The notes below the pieces were generated by a model. That model saw only the letters and a list, made by a program, of their open reading frames with translations, was not told the DNA's origin and ran no database searches. Source: Actinoplanes aureus (GTDB lineage Bacteria; Actinomycetota; Actinomycetes; Mycobacteriales; Micromonosporaceae). From it: DNA of 64,000 nucleotides. The translations under genes and the position numbers were made by a program. Positions 42,279-50,942 of this stretch are shown in pieces. The first letter of the stretch is position 1; the number at the start of each line of letters is the position of its first letter. The stretch is taken from the NCBI RefSeq assembly GCF_015704865.1, contig NZ_JADQTO010000002.1, forward strand, positions 552,205 through 616,204. Reading direction: 5' to 3'.

Positions 42279-42817
42279 GCTGCTTCCCAGTCGATGCCGT
42301 CGACCAGCCAGTGCCCTTCCGGTGCTACCAGCCGGAGGCTGAGTTTGCCGGAGTCCATGGTGACGACCGCGTTGACCATGGATTCGTTGACCGCCACCAG
42401 ATCGGGACGGCCGATGACTCGGTCTGCCGGCACTCGGGCCGGATCAACTCCGCGAAGTTGTTCCGCGAGGTTCTTGGTCGCGTTCGGCAGAAGCCGATCA
42501 CGCCACTTCTTCGCGGTGATGTCGCTGTGATCAACCCATGCGGAGGCGAACGCGTAGGCGACCGCCTCCGGCTGCGCCCGTCCGGGGCTGGTCTTCGGCG
42601 TCGGCGGCGGCTCGCTCGAGACGACGCTGTCGTCCTCGGAGGGGTTCACGCTGATCACAGCCGCAGGACTGTCTCCGCCCAGCGTTGGCGTGGTGCGGCC
42701 GTCGGAGAAGAGCCGGCCGATCCCCACCACCGCCAGGACGATGCCGGCAAGGACGAGAGCGACACCCCACCGGGATCGGAAGATCCCGGTGAGGCTGCGT
42801 TCAATGAATCCCGCCAA
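42275..42817 (-). CDS. Membrane-anchored accessory protein of the T4SS-like operon
   Basis: A 180-aa protein with one transmembrane helix near the N-terminus (WGVALVLAGIVLAVVGIG, residues about 17-34), a Pro/Ser-rich linker and an external alpha/beta domain of about 95 residues (VAYAFASAWVDHSDITAKKW ... GHWLVDGIDWEA). The fold outline recalls the NTF2-like external domains of VirB8/TcpC conjugation proteins; this is inferred from layout only. The start is uncertain: a TTG at 42817 with GAGG directly before it. The stop overlaps the ATG of the wall hydrolase gene. Confidence 0.72.
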   Translation of the reverse strand: MAGFIERSLTGIFRSRWGVALVLAGIVLAVVGIGRLFSDGRTTPTLGGDSPAAVISVNPSEDDSVVSSEPPPTPKTSPGRAQPEAVAYAFASAWVDHSDITAKKWRDRLLPNATKNLAEQLRGVDPARVPADRVIGRPDLVAVNESMVNAVVTMDSGKLSLRLVAPEGHWLVDGIDWEAA

Positions 42818-42823
42818 CCTCGG

Positions 42824-44776
42824 TCACCTGGCCTCGGAACGCACCCGCGGACTTGCCGGTTCCTGTGTCGTGGAACCGGTCTCCGGCCGGTAGATGGCGA
42901 ATGAAGCAGGCCGTTCGGCCACGTCGGGCTCGGTCCAATCCGATGTGTTCCGGGTTCGGGTAGAGCTGGGCAGGCCTCGACGTTCGGCGTTGACGGTCCG
43001 ATCGTCGGGCCGCACGGTTTCGGTGCCGTCCGGACGCGCTGCGACTGCGGTGGAGACACCCTCGCCGGCAGTCTCGGTGCGAGTCGCTGCGGAGTGCGCC
43101 GGGTCCTCGAGGCGCGCCTCGGGACGTAGGTTCCGCTGCTCGACGTAGATGGGGCGACCATCCTTGCCGAATGTCGGCTCGCGGGTACCTCCGCCTTCGG
43201 CTACCTCGAGCTTGGCGGCTTCTCGCATGTCCCGGAAGAACCGGCGGTGCCAGGAGCCCGCGGACGCGATCGCGGCCGCGCCGTCCTTGCCGCCCAACTG
43301 CGTGATTCGGCGGTAGGGACGAAGGAGGAGCCATCCGACGACGCCGCAAAGCCACACCAGTACGACCTGCAACCAACCGGCGAGGCTCGCTGTGTTCATG
43401 ATCAGGTCCACGGCGAACAAATAAATCGCTGCGCCGGTCCCGAAGATGGCGATGTTGAAAACGGCCGCGACGACCGCGTTGCCAAGGCGTCGGATTCCGG
43501 CACTGGCCGGCCGCAGGAGGCCGATCGTCCCGAGGATGGGTGCCGCGATCACAGCCCATCGGAAGACCAGGAATCCCAGGAGAACCAGGAGGGAGGCGGT
43601 GATGTCGAACATCGCGAACATGAACGCGGCCAGCATCGCGATGAAGCCGGCGCCGACCCGCTCCATCCCGTTGATGCCTTGGAGGTACTCGTATGCCTCG
43701 GGGTCTTCCTGCTTGATCTGTTCCGCGACCCGCATCCACTGAGCCTTCTTGCGATCCAGAGTGGCGTCGCGCGTGGCGGGATTGGTGCGGATCTTCTCGA
43801 CTTCCTCCCACTTCAGGGACCGGGCGTTGTAGAGCGCTTCACCGTATTTCTGTGCGGTCTCGCTGTCGGCCGACCCGAGAAGCCCACGAAGCCAGTTCCG
43901 GTAAAGCATGGTCTCGGTCGCGGTATCGCTGGCGCGCACGGCGGGAGGGCGGTTGTCGGTACACGCATCCGGACCCAGGGCGCATCGTGTGGTCGGTTCC
44001 GCAGGCCTGGGGCCGACGGCGTCGTGAACGACTCCGAGCGTGCCAATGAGCGTCTGATCAGCGATATTGGCCGACCGCACCGGCCACGACGCGATCGCCG
44101 TCACCACCACCATGATCAAAATCGCCCAACCGGCAGTAGTCGTCGCCATGCCCATCTCGGCTTGCCGCGACCGCCACAGCAGATACAGCCCGATAACCGC
44201 CAGCGTCACCACACCGAAGACGGTGAAGACCTTCTGGTAGACAGCCTTCGTGGTCTGGTCCACAAGCGGATCAGCCCAGCCCCACAGCGTCTCCGGGTTC
44301 CACGCCCGCTCGCGCAGCGCGTTCGAAGCACCGATCACCGCCGTCGCGATCATGAACTCGCCGTTGGCGATCGTATTCTCGATCTTGGAGTCGGCCTCCA
44401 CGATGGTGGACGCGCAGCCTCCGTCGAGATCGTAGGTCGAATAGCTGTAACCGGCGTAGCCGTAGTCGCTGTAGAGGCCGGGGAAGCTGCCGCTGGTCGA
44501 CGATTGCGGGCGCTCGGCGAACCAGCCCGCCAGCCCCGAATCCGGCGTATTGGGCGTAGGCGGCGTCAAACACTGCGCCCGCGTGCTGCCCACCTCCGCC
44601 AGCCGCTTCACGCACCCTTGGATGTCCTGCTGCCACTCCTCGACGCTGCACGCGCCGTTCGGTGCCTTTGCCGGCGCGGCGTACGCGCCGGAGCTGGGAG
44701 CCGCCACCGCCCAGGCGATCGACGCCACCACGACCAGAGCCATCGTCGTGATCAGCGCCAACCCGCGCTGCACCAT
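42824..44776 (-). CDS. Polytopic membrane protein, VirB6/TrbL-like
   Basis: A 650-aa protein with a signal peptide (MALVVVASIAWAVAAPSSGAYA), an exported Cys-containing region (ACSVEEWQQDIQGC; GGCASTIVEAD) and about seven hydrophobic helices between residues 170 and 490. The C-terminal ~160 residues are hydrophilic and probably cytoplasmic. This plan, and its position just after the VirB4-like ATPase gene, fits the VirB6/TrbL inner-membrane channel component of Gram-positive type IV secretion systems. ATG start one bp after the ATPase stop. Sequence similarity to named families is not strong enough to be sure. Confidence 0.8.
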   Translation of the reverse strand: MVQRGLALITTMALVVVASIAWAVAAPSSGAYAAPAKAPNGACSVEEWQQDIQGCVKRLAEVGSTRAQCLTPPTPNTPDSGLAGWFAERPQSSTSGSFPGLYSDYGYAGYSYSTYDLDGGCASTIVEADSKIENTIANGEFMIATAVIGASNALRERAWNPETLWGWADPLVDQTTKAVYQKVFTVFGVVTLAVIGLYLLWRSRQAEMGMATTTAGWAILIMVVVTAIASWPVRSANIADQTLIGTLGVVHDAVGPRPAEPTTRCALGPDACTDNRPPAVRASDTATETMLYRNWLRGLLGSADSETAQKYGEALYNARSLKWEEVEKIRTNPATRDATLDRKKAQWMRVAEQIKQEDPEAYEYLQGINGMERVGAGFIAMLAAFMFAMFDITASLLVLLGFLVFRWAVIAAPILGTIGLLRPASAGIRRLGNAVVAAVFNIAIFGTGAAIYLFAVDLIMNTASLAGWLQVVLVWLCGVVGWLLLRPYRRITQLGGKDGAAAIASAGSWHRRFFRDMREAAKLEVAEGGGTREPTFGKDGRPIYVEQRNLRPEARLEDPAHSAATRTETAGEGVSTAVAARPDGTETVRPDDRTVNAERRGLPSSTRTRNTSDWTEPDVAERPASFAIYRPETGSTTQEPASPRVRSEAR

Positions 44777-44777
44777 C

Positions 44778-47700
44778 TCAAGCCTCCAGGTCGGACGGAA
44801 GCGGAAGGACCGCCGGGGGTGGCGTGCCCGGTGTGGTGTCCAGGTGCTCGAGTAGACCCTCGACGTACGACACGTCGACTCGGACCTTCTGGACCCGCCC
44901 GTCCACGTCGCGCATCACGAATTCGCGGAAGCCCAGCCGGTGGTGGGACGACGTGTCGACCTGGGAGAGGGACGCCAGCGTCGCCTCGTACCCGTCGTGT
45001 ACGGGCACCCGCAGCAGCCGGAGCGCTTCGGAGGCGATCTCCTGATCCTCGGCGATGCGGCCGACGAAGACCGTGGAGACCAGGTTCTGCACGTCGAGGC
45101 CGAGGATGTCCCGCGGGTTCTGAGAGGCGACCAGCGCGGCTAGGTTCCACTTCCGGGAGTCACGGGCGAGCCGGACCAGGAACGAGCGGCCGGACCGCCA
45201 GCCTTCCATGAAGTGGGCCTCGTCCAGGCCGACCATCTTGCGGGACGACATCGAGCCGCCGTAGCAGCGGCGGACCGCCAGCCGGTGCGCGGTGTGCAGC
45301 ATCGGCAGGGCCAGCGACTCCTCGGCTGACCAGTACTCCCGCTCGATCTTGAGGTCGGGGAGTCGCAGGCCGGCCATGGTGATGACGGTGAGTGCGGCGT
45401 CCGCGCCGAGCAGGTGTGCCGGCGGGTGGCCGAAGAAGAGCAGCGCGAGCGGCATCTCGGCGGTGTCGAGCAGCAGGTTCGCCAGCTCCTTGCCCTCGTC
45501 GTCGTCCAGACCTTGCAGGGTACGAACGACGTCGTCCAGGGTCGACGTCTCCTCGGCCGGCACCTGCCGTACCGCGTGCCGCAGCAGCGTCGCGGTCGAC
45601 GCCTCCTTGGCGACCTGCGGCGGCACCAGCATCGAGCAGATGTCCTGGACCAGCATGCGGCGCTCGGCGCGGGCGTTGGAGACGGCGATCTCGAACTCGC
45701 GGTCGCCGGACGGACCGGTCGGGAACTCGGATCGGACCGGGGTCGGGATCAACGCGTACGGCGCGAGCGTGCCCTGCTCCGAACCGGTCAGGTTCAGCAC
45801 CCGCGAGTACGGCCGCAACTCCGGCATCTGGCACAGCCGGGCGAGCGGCCCGGACGGGTCGAGCAGGGTCACCTGGACACCGCGCCGGGCGTTCAGGTAG
45901 CCGAGCGCGCCCATCAGCGTGGACTTGCCACCGCCGGGCTCGGCCACGAACACCCCGAGCCCGGAGCGCTCCCGGACCTCCATCGGGAAGTGCAGGTCGA
46001 GGAAGACCGGCCGCCGGCACGTGCCCGCGGTACGCCCGATCAGGTCCCCGCGCCGGTCACCGACCGTGGAGGCGGCCTGCGGGAGTGCCGCCGCGAGCAG
46101 TTTGACCGGCATCCGGCGTACGTATCCGGTGTTGGCGATCGGCTCGCCCGGGATGAACTCGCGGGCGAGCTGGTCCTGGCCCTTCGGGTGCTGCAGCGAG
46201 ATGCGCAGCTCGCGCGAGTAGAGCTGGATCAGCCGGCGGGCGCGTTCCAGGCACTCCTCGCGGGTGGCGCCGCCGACCGCGATCCGGTGCCAGCCGTGCG
46301 CCCGGGCCGACTCGACCGGCAGGCCGGTGGTCATCTCGTCGCCGATCACCAGCGCCCGCTTGGCGAGGCGCTCCAGCTCGGGCGGGGCGTCGATGCCGTG
46401 CTCGGCGTAGTCCAGCTGCTGCGAGCGGATCATCCGGAGCCGGTGCTCGAGGTTCTTGAACGAGCTGTTCGAGCCGAGGATGTCGATCCGGGAGGAGAGC
46501 TCCATCGGCCACGGCAGCCGCTCGTGGAAGTGCATCCACGGCTCGTGCTTCTCCGGGATCTCCAGCGGCTCCATCCGGCCGACCGAGAGCACGGCGACGT
46601 GCCGTTCCTCGCCGGACATCCGGTTGACCAGCTTCACCGTGGAGCCGTACGGAGTGCGGTAGCGCTCCACCTGCTCGGTGAGTGCGAGCAGGTCACCGGT
46701 CTCCCAGTGGCCGTTGGTGACCGGGGAGAGCAGCCCGGGCGGTGCCATGCAGAGCGCCACCGAGCGGTAGAGCAGCCACTCCAGCTCCTGCGGGGTGACC
46801 CGCCGGCCGCGCATGCCGAACGCGTTCAGCACCTCGTCGAACTGCTCGACCGTACGGCCCAGTTTGCGCCGCTCGCCGTCGGACGTGCCGCGGCCGAAGA
46901 CCCGCAGGATCCGCTCGGAGAAGGTGTCGCCGAGGGACCGCCGGGCGAACGTCACGCCGAGGTACGTCTGGCCCTCGGCATGGTTCACCGAGAGCAGGTG
47001 GCGCTGCGCCGCGACCAGGTGGTCCGACCACGAGGTGGCGCCGTGCACGTCGGCCAGGGGTTTCGCGGTGAACGAGTCGACCGTGCGGGCCCACTCGTCG
47101 GCCGGGAAGGGCCGGGTGGTCCGGCGCAGGTGCAGGCGGAACCCGGCGAGTCCGGCGTACTGCTCGGAGATGGCGCTGAGCAGTGCCTCGCGCTCGGCGT
47201 CCGGCCGGAAGGCCCAGCGCACCTCGGGCAGGTGGTACCAGGCCGTCACCGTGCTCTGCGTGAAGGTGAGGTGCCCGGCGATCTCGCTGATCGCCAGCTC
47301 CATGGCCGGGTCGCGGTCGCTGAACTTGAGCTTCTGCGGCCGCAGCGCCACCGGCTTGGCGGGCTTGGGCTCCTTGCGCTTGACCGCCTTGCTCTTCTCC
47401 CGCCGGGCCGGCGCCTTCTCCCGGCGCTCGGCCGGGGCCCGCTCCGGCATCGGGACCGGCAGCGGAGCCGAGGGGGCCTGCTGCCACAGCGCGACCGGCT
47501 CAGCCGGTGCGGCGGGCGCGGGCGGCGGGGGCGGTGCGGGAAGCGCGGACGCTGGTGCGGAGTGCGACGGCTGCGGGGGCCAGTCGTCGAACTCGGACCA
47601 GTCGTCCTCCGGGTCGGCCGCGGGGGCGGCCGGCTCCGCGGTGCCCGGCTCCGGGAAGAAGTCAGCCTTGGGTCCGACCGGCGCCCGGGTGAACGGCGCG

Positions 47701-48119
47701 CCGTTCCATCCAGGCGAGTTCTCCACGGCCGGCTCCGCGGCGGCGCCGTTCGGTGCCGGCGGCGGAGCCGGGGTCACCGGACGGTCGTTGAACCCGAACC
47801 CACGATCCGGATCCGGCTCGGCCGGTTTCGCGTAAAGATCACTCGGACGGGTAGCGGGGGTACGCGCCGGAGTGGCCGTACCGCCGAACAGGTCGAGGAA
47901 GGGCGAGTCGATGTCCATCGTGGTGTCGACCGCCGATCCTCGTGGACGAACCGGCTGCGGTGCCTGGAACACCCCCACACCGCCATGTCCGGGCGCGGGA
48001 ACGAGTTCCTCGGGGTCGTCAGGCGAGGAGTAGTTGTCCGAACGCACACCGTTACTCTGCCTGCCTGTGGACGAGGCATCCGCGCGGGGATGCCCGTGCG
48101 GAGGAGGGGTTCCGCTCAT
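44778..48119 (-). CDS. VirB4-like secretion ATPase with long Pro-rich N-terminus
   Basis: A 1113-aa ATPase. Residues 1-270 are Pro/Ala-rich and disordered, ending in a Lys/Arg-rich stretch (ARREKSKAVKRKEPKPAK). The conserved body has VirB4/TraC features: Walker A VAEPGGGKSTLMG (Lys near residue 732), LLDPSGPLARL, Walker B MVGLDEAHFM, and a downstream SQNPRDILGL motif. VirB4 ATPases energise assembly and transport in type IV secretion systems. ATG 48119 chosen; an in-frame TTG at 48197 would overlap the VirB3-like gene. No relaxase or VirD4-type coupling protein is visible nearby, though the FtsK-like ATPase at 35198-37789 could serve as coupling protein. Confidence 0.88.
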   Translation of the reverse strand: MSGTPPPHGHPRADASSTGRQSNGVRSDNYSSPDDPEELVPAPGHGGVGVFQAPQPVRPRGSAVDTTMDIDSPFLDLFGGTATPARTPATRPSDLYAKPAEPDPDRGFGFNDRPVTPAPPPAPNGAAAEPAVENSPGWNGAPFTRAPVGPKADFFPEPGTAEPAAPAADPEDDWSEFDDWPPQPSHSAPASALPAPPPPPAPAAPAEPVALWQQAPSAPLPVPMPERAPAERREKAPARREKSKAVKRKEPKPAKPVALRPQKLKFSDRDPAMELAISEIAGHLTFTQSTVTAWYHLPEVRWAFRPDAEREALLSAISEQYAGLAGFRLHLRRTTRPFPADEWARTVDSFTAKPLADVHGATSWSDHLVAAQRHLLSVNHAEGQTYLGVTFARRSLGDTFSERILRVFGRGTSDGERRKLGRTVEQFDEVLNAFGMRGRRVTPQELEWLLYRSVALCMAPPGLLSPVTNGHWETGDLLALTEQVERYRTPYGSTVKLVNRMSGEERHVAVLSVGRMEPLEIPEKHEPWMHFHERLPWPMELSSRIDILGSNSSFKNLEHRLRMIRSQQLDYAEHGIDAPPELERLAKRALVIGDEMTTGLPVESARAHGWHRIAVGGATREECLERARRLIQLYSRELRISLQHPKGQDQLAREFIPGEPIANTGYVRRMPVKLLAAALPQAASTVGDRRGDLIGRTAGTCRRPVFLDLHFPMEVRERSGLGVFVAEPGGGKSTLMGALGYLNARRGVQVTLLDPSGPLARLCQMPELRPYSRVLNLTGSEQGTLAPYALIPTPVRSEFPTGPSGDREFEIAVSNARAERRMLVQDICSMLVPPQVAKEASTATLLRHAVRQVPAEETSTLDDVVRTLQGLDDDEGKELANLLLDTAEMPLALLFFGHPPAHLLGADAALTVITMAGLRLPDLKIEREYWSAEESLALPMLHTAHRLAVRRCYGGSMSSRKMVGLDEAHFMEGWRSGRSFLVRLARDSRKWNLAALVASQNPRDILGLDVQNLVSTVFVGRIAEDQEIASEALRLLRVPVHDGYEATLASLSQVDTSSHHRLGFREFVMRDVDGRVQKVRVDVSYVEGLLEHLDTTPGTPPPAVLPLPSDLEA

Positions 48120-48156
48120 GCGGAGACCCCACCGAGACGCACGACGGCCCAACTGG

Positions 48157-48519
48157 TCATACCAACTCCTCCCGAACCCGGATGCGAGTGGCGACAAGTC
48201 TCGGATCGCGTTGCTCCACGGCGGGCTCGCGGGTGCGGCGCCAGTCGGTGAGCGCGGTGCGGATGACGACCCGGGCCGGCCGGTCCGGGTCGACGTGCCG
48301 GAACACGTACGACGTGGTGACCATGGCGAGGGCGATCTCCCACGCCGGGAAGGGGTCGAAGTCGAGCGTGATCAGGTAGTGAATGACCATGAAGAGCGGC
48401 ACCAGCACGACGAACATCCCGTACTGCGCGTACGGCAGGTGGATGGGCAGCGTGTAGCCGGGCGGGCCCAGATAGACAAGGCGTGCCCGGTAGATGTCGT
48501 CATCGGTCCGGAGCCGCAT
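48157..48519 (-). CDS. Small two-helix membrane protein, VirB3/PrgI-like
   Basis: A 120-aa protein with two adjacent hydrophobic helices (YGMFVVLVPLFMVIHYLIT; WEIALAMVTTSYVFR, about residues 33-72) and a hydrophilic, Arg-rich C-terminus. Size, topology and position between a pilin-like gene and a VirB4-like gene fit the VirB3/PrgI component that docks VirB4 at the membrane. Its ATG lies one bp after the stop of the pilin-like gene; the VirB4-like start is 37 bp downstream. The sequence itself is not diagnostic. Confidence 0.72.
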   Translation of the reverse strand: MRLRTDDDIYRARLVYLGPPGYTLPIHLPYAQYGMFVVLVPLFMVIHYLITLDFDPFPAWEIALAMVTTSYVFRHVDPDRPARVVIRTALTDWRRTREPAVEQRDPRLVATRIRVREELV

Positions 48520-48520
48520 C

Positions 48521-48784
48521 TCAGTTGAAGATCAGCTCGATGATCGATTCGCCGACGAAGAAGAGCGTGGCGGCGCCGGCGATGAACGCCAGGCCCACGA
48601 TCGCGATCGCCGAGCTGGTCAACACCTTCGAGATCTCGCCGCGGCTGGCCCGGCCGATGAAGATCACGCCGAGGACCGCGAGCAGGATCGGAGCGATGTT
48701 GCTCGCGAAGAAGGTGACAATGCCTTCCGTGTTGATGCTGCCGGCTGGCTCAGCCGCCAGAATGGCGAGCTCGGTGGCGATCAT
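48521..48784 (-). CDS. Small hydrophobic protein, VirB2-pilin-like, first gene of the T4SS-like operon
   Basis: An 87-aa protein with two transmembrane helices (FFASNIAPILLAVLGVIFIG; AIAIVGLAFIAGAATLFFVG) joined by a short basic loop (RASRGEISK), the standard topology of VirB2/TrbC-type pilins and of small T4SS membrane proteins in Gram-positives. The start is the ATG at 48784 with GGGGAGG 8 nt upstream; a longer frame exists but has no ribosome site. It opens a seven-gene minus-strand operon running to 40564 and diverges from folP across 294 bp. Confidence 0.75.
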   Translation of the reverse strand: MIATELAILAAEPAGSINTEGIVTFFASNIAPILLAVLGVIFIGRASRGEISKVLTSSAIAIVGLAFIAGAATLFFVGESIIELIFN

Positions 48785-49066
48785 CGGTAAACCTCCCCGT
48801 GTCCGGTATGGGGGGTACGGACACGCTGCAGTTGTGAAGCCGTACGGCAATGCCCATATCGTGCTACCTCTGGCTCACCACGTCGAGTGAGCCCTTCGGG
48901 CACTGCCATGCTCATCTGCTCTCTTCGGTCACTTCATGATGCCCAGTTCCGAAGAGTACGGCCCGTACTTGCGAGCAACAAGCGCCCTTTTCGTTACCCA
49001 AGGTGATTGAGTGGTTGAATATGAGTCACGTGGGATCGTACACGTGTTCGAAAGACAACCGCCCCG

Positions 49067-49072
49067 TACCCT
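49067..49072 (+). promoter_or_regulatory. Possible -10 box of a leaderless folP promoter
   Basis: TACCCT ends 6 nt before the GTG at 49079, with no ribosome site. A dedicated promoter would be needed because folP is cut off from ftsH-folE here. Confidence 0.5.
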
Positions 49073-49078
49073 CTTCTT

Positions 49079-49960
49079 GTGCCGACCACGCCGACAGACA
49101 CGCAGCTCAAAGGTGCTGAACTGCTCCGCCGGGATCACCCGGTCGTGATGGGCGTCCTCAACGTCACGCCGGATTCTTTCTCTGACGGTGGGAGATACAC
49201 CGACCTCGAAGCCGCGGTTCAACACGGCATCGCACTTTTCCGCCAGGGCGCGCATGTCATCGACGTCGGCGGCGAGTCGACCCGGCCCGGAGCGGAGCGG
49301 GTGGACGCCGCGACGGAGATCGCCCGAGTGGTTCCGGTGATCGAGCGCCTGACCGCCGGCGGCGTACCGGTCAGCATCGACACCACCCGCGCGGTGGTCG
49401 CCGAGGCCGCGCTGACGGCCGGCGCCGTGGTGATCAACGACGTCTCCGGCGGGCTCGCCGATCCGGGCATGGCGGCGGTCGCCGCCGCCGCGCGCTGCCC
49501 CTGGATCCTCATGCACTGGCGCGGGCACTCCCGTGACATGCAGAAACTCGCCGTCTACGACGACGTGGTCACCGAGGTCCGCGACGAGTTGCGGTCCCGC
49601 GCCGACGAGGCGATCGCCGCCGGCGTCGATCCGAGCCGGATCATCCTCGACCCCGGGCTCGGGTTCGCCAAGACGGCCGAGCACAACTGGGCACTCAGCG
49701 CCCACCTCGACGTACTGATCGATCTGGGCTTCCCGGTGCTCTTCGCGGCGAGCCGCAAGACCTACCTGGGCCGTCTGCTGGCGGGCCCGGACGGCACGCC
49801 GCGGCCGGTCGGCGGCCGCGAGGCGGCCACCTTGGCCACCACGATCCTTGCGGTCGCCGCCGGCGCGTGGGGGGTCCGGGTGCACGAGGTGGGCGCGACC
49901 GTGGACGCGCTCGCGGTCTGGCACGCCACCGGCTCACCACGATTCGGGGGTACGCGGTGA
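49079..49960 (+). CDS. folP: Dihydropteroate synthase
   Basis: A 293-aa enzyme joining dihydropterin pyrophosphate and p-aminobenzoate, the sulfonamide target. The diagnostic motifs are present: VMGVLNVTPDSFSDGG, VIDVGGESTRPGAE, INDVSGG, the pterin-site Lys in ASRKTYLGRLL, and RVHEV near the end. GTG start, apparently leaderless. It begins folP-folB-folK-DUF3180, matching M. tuberculosis Rv3608c-Rv3605c, but folE, which should be just upstream, is 14.9 kb away. Confidence 0.97.
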   Translation: MPTTPTDTQLKGAELLRRDHPVVMGVLNVTPDSFSDGGRYTDLEAAVQHGIALFRQGAHVIDVGGESTRPGAERVDAATEIARVVPVIERLTAGGVPVSIDTTRAVVAEAALTAGAVVINDVSGGLADPGMAAVAAAARCPWILMHWRGHSRDMQKLAVYDDVVTEVRDELRSRADEAIAAGVDPSRIILDPGLGFAKTAEHNWALSAHLDVLIDLGFPVLFAASRKTYLGRLLAGPDGTPRPVGGREAATLATTILAVAAGAWGVRVHEVGATVDALAVWHATGSPRFGGTR

Positions 49961-50055
49961 ACCGCACCGCCGAAGCCGGACCGTCCCGCCCCGCGCAGGG
50001 CGTCACGCCCGACCGTGATCTTCTGCCGGACGACTCGACATCACGGGGAGAACAG

Positions 50056-50418
50056 ATGACCGGACAGATCACGCTGACCGGCCTGCGTGCCCACGGCCGG
50101 CACGGCGTCTACGACTTCGAGCGCGAGCAGGGCCAGGACTTCGTCGTCGACGTCCGCCTGGACCTGGACCTGAGCCGGGCCGCCGAGACCGACGACGTGA
50201 CCGACACCGTTCACTACGGCGAACTGGCCGGCAAGCTCGTCGAGGTGCTCACCGGCGAGCCGGTCAACCTGCTGGAACGGCTCGCCGACCGGCTCCTCGA
50301 CGTCTGCCTCGCCGACCCGCGGGTGACGTCCGCCGAGGTCACCGTGCACAAGCCGCAGGCCCCGATCCCGCACGAGTTCGCCGACGTCGCCGTCACGCTG
50401 CGCCGGAGCCGCTCGTGA
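50056..50418 (+). CDS. folB: Dihydroneopterin aldolase
   Basis: A 120-aa enzyme converting dihydroneopterin to 6-hydroxymethyl-dihydropterin and glycolaldehyde. Seen are GLRAHGRHGVYDFEREQGQD, with the catalytic-region Glu, and VTVHKPQAPIPHEFADVAVT, with the conserved Lys. GGGGAG lies 6 nt upstream of the ATG at 50056; the frame is open further upstream, but that part overlaps folP and is not believed. Its stop overlaps the folK GTG. Confidence 0.95.
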   Translation: MTGQITLTGLRAHGRHGVYDFEREQGQDFVVDVRLDLDLSRAAETDDVTDTVHYGELAGKLVEVLTGEPVNLLERLADRLLDVCLADPRVTSAEVTVHKPQAPIPHEFADVAVTLRRSRS

Positions 50419-50942
50419 CCCGCGCCGTCCTCTCCCTCGGCAGCAACCTCGGTGACCGTCTCGCGCACCTGCGCGCCGCCGTCGATCTCCTGGGCGAGAG
50501 CGTCACCGCTGTCTCCGGGGTGTACGAGACACCCCCGTGGGGCGATGCCGCGCAGCCGTCGTACCTCAACGCGGTTGTGCTCGTGCACGAAGCCGGCGCG
50601 ACGCCGCGGCACTGGCTGGAGCGCGCCCAGGCGTGCGAGACGGCCGAAGGCCGGATGCGGGACCCGGGCCGCCGTTTCGGCCCGCGCACGCTGGACGTCG
50701 ACGTGATCGCGGTCTGGGCGGCCGACGGGACCCCGGTGGTCAGCGACGACGCCGAGCTGACCCTGCCGCACCCCCGTGCCCACATGCGGGCCTTCGTGCT
50801 TCGGCCGTGGCTGGACCTGGAACCACGGGGCCGGTTGCCCGGGCACGGCCCGCTCACCGAGCTGCTGGACTCGCCGGAGGTCGCCGCCGACCTCGCCGGG
50901 GTGAGCCCGCGTCCGGAACTGTCGCTAGAGTCGATGGCGTGA
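50415..50942 (+). CDS. folK: 6-hydroxymethyl-7,8-dihydropterin pyrophosphokinase (HPPK)
   Basis: A 175-aa enzyme that pyrophosphorylates hydroxymethyl-dihydropterin for FolP. Motifs: LSLGSNLGDRLAHLR at the N-terminus, and the signature RRFGPRTLDVDVI with the two metal-binding Asp; LPHPRAHMRAFVLRP closes the site. The GTG overlaps the folB stop and the TGA overlaps the start of the DUF3180 gene, so folB-folK-DUF3180 are translationally coupled. Confidence 0.96.
   Translation: MTRAVLSLGSNLGDRLAHLRAAVDLLGESVTAVSGVYETPPWGDAAQPSYLNAVVLVHEAGATPRHWLERAQACETAEGRMRDPGRRFGPRTLDVDVIAVWAADGTPVVSDDAELTLPHPRAHMRAFVLRPWLDLEPRGRLPGHGPLTELLDSPEVAADLAGVSPRPELSLESMA

Noticed and set aside
45414..48251. A 945-codon plus-strand frame opposite the VirB4-like gene
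   Set aside because: Low-complexity Arg/Gly/Glu/His composition and no motif; the minus strand has Walker A and B.
34193..49078. Prophage or integrative element
   Set aside because: No integrase, relaxase, replication, capsid or terminase-type gene and no obvious att repeats at the edges, so only an accessory block is claimed.
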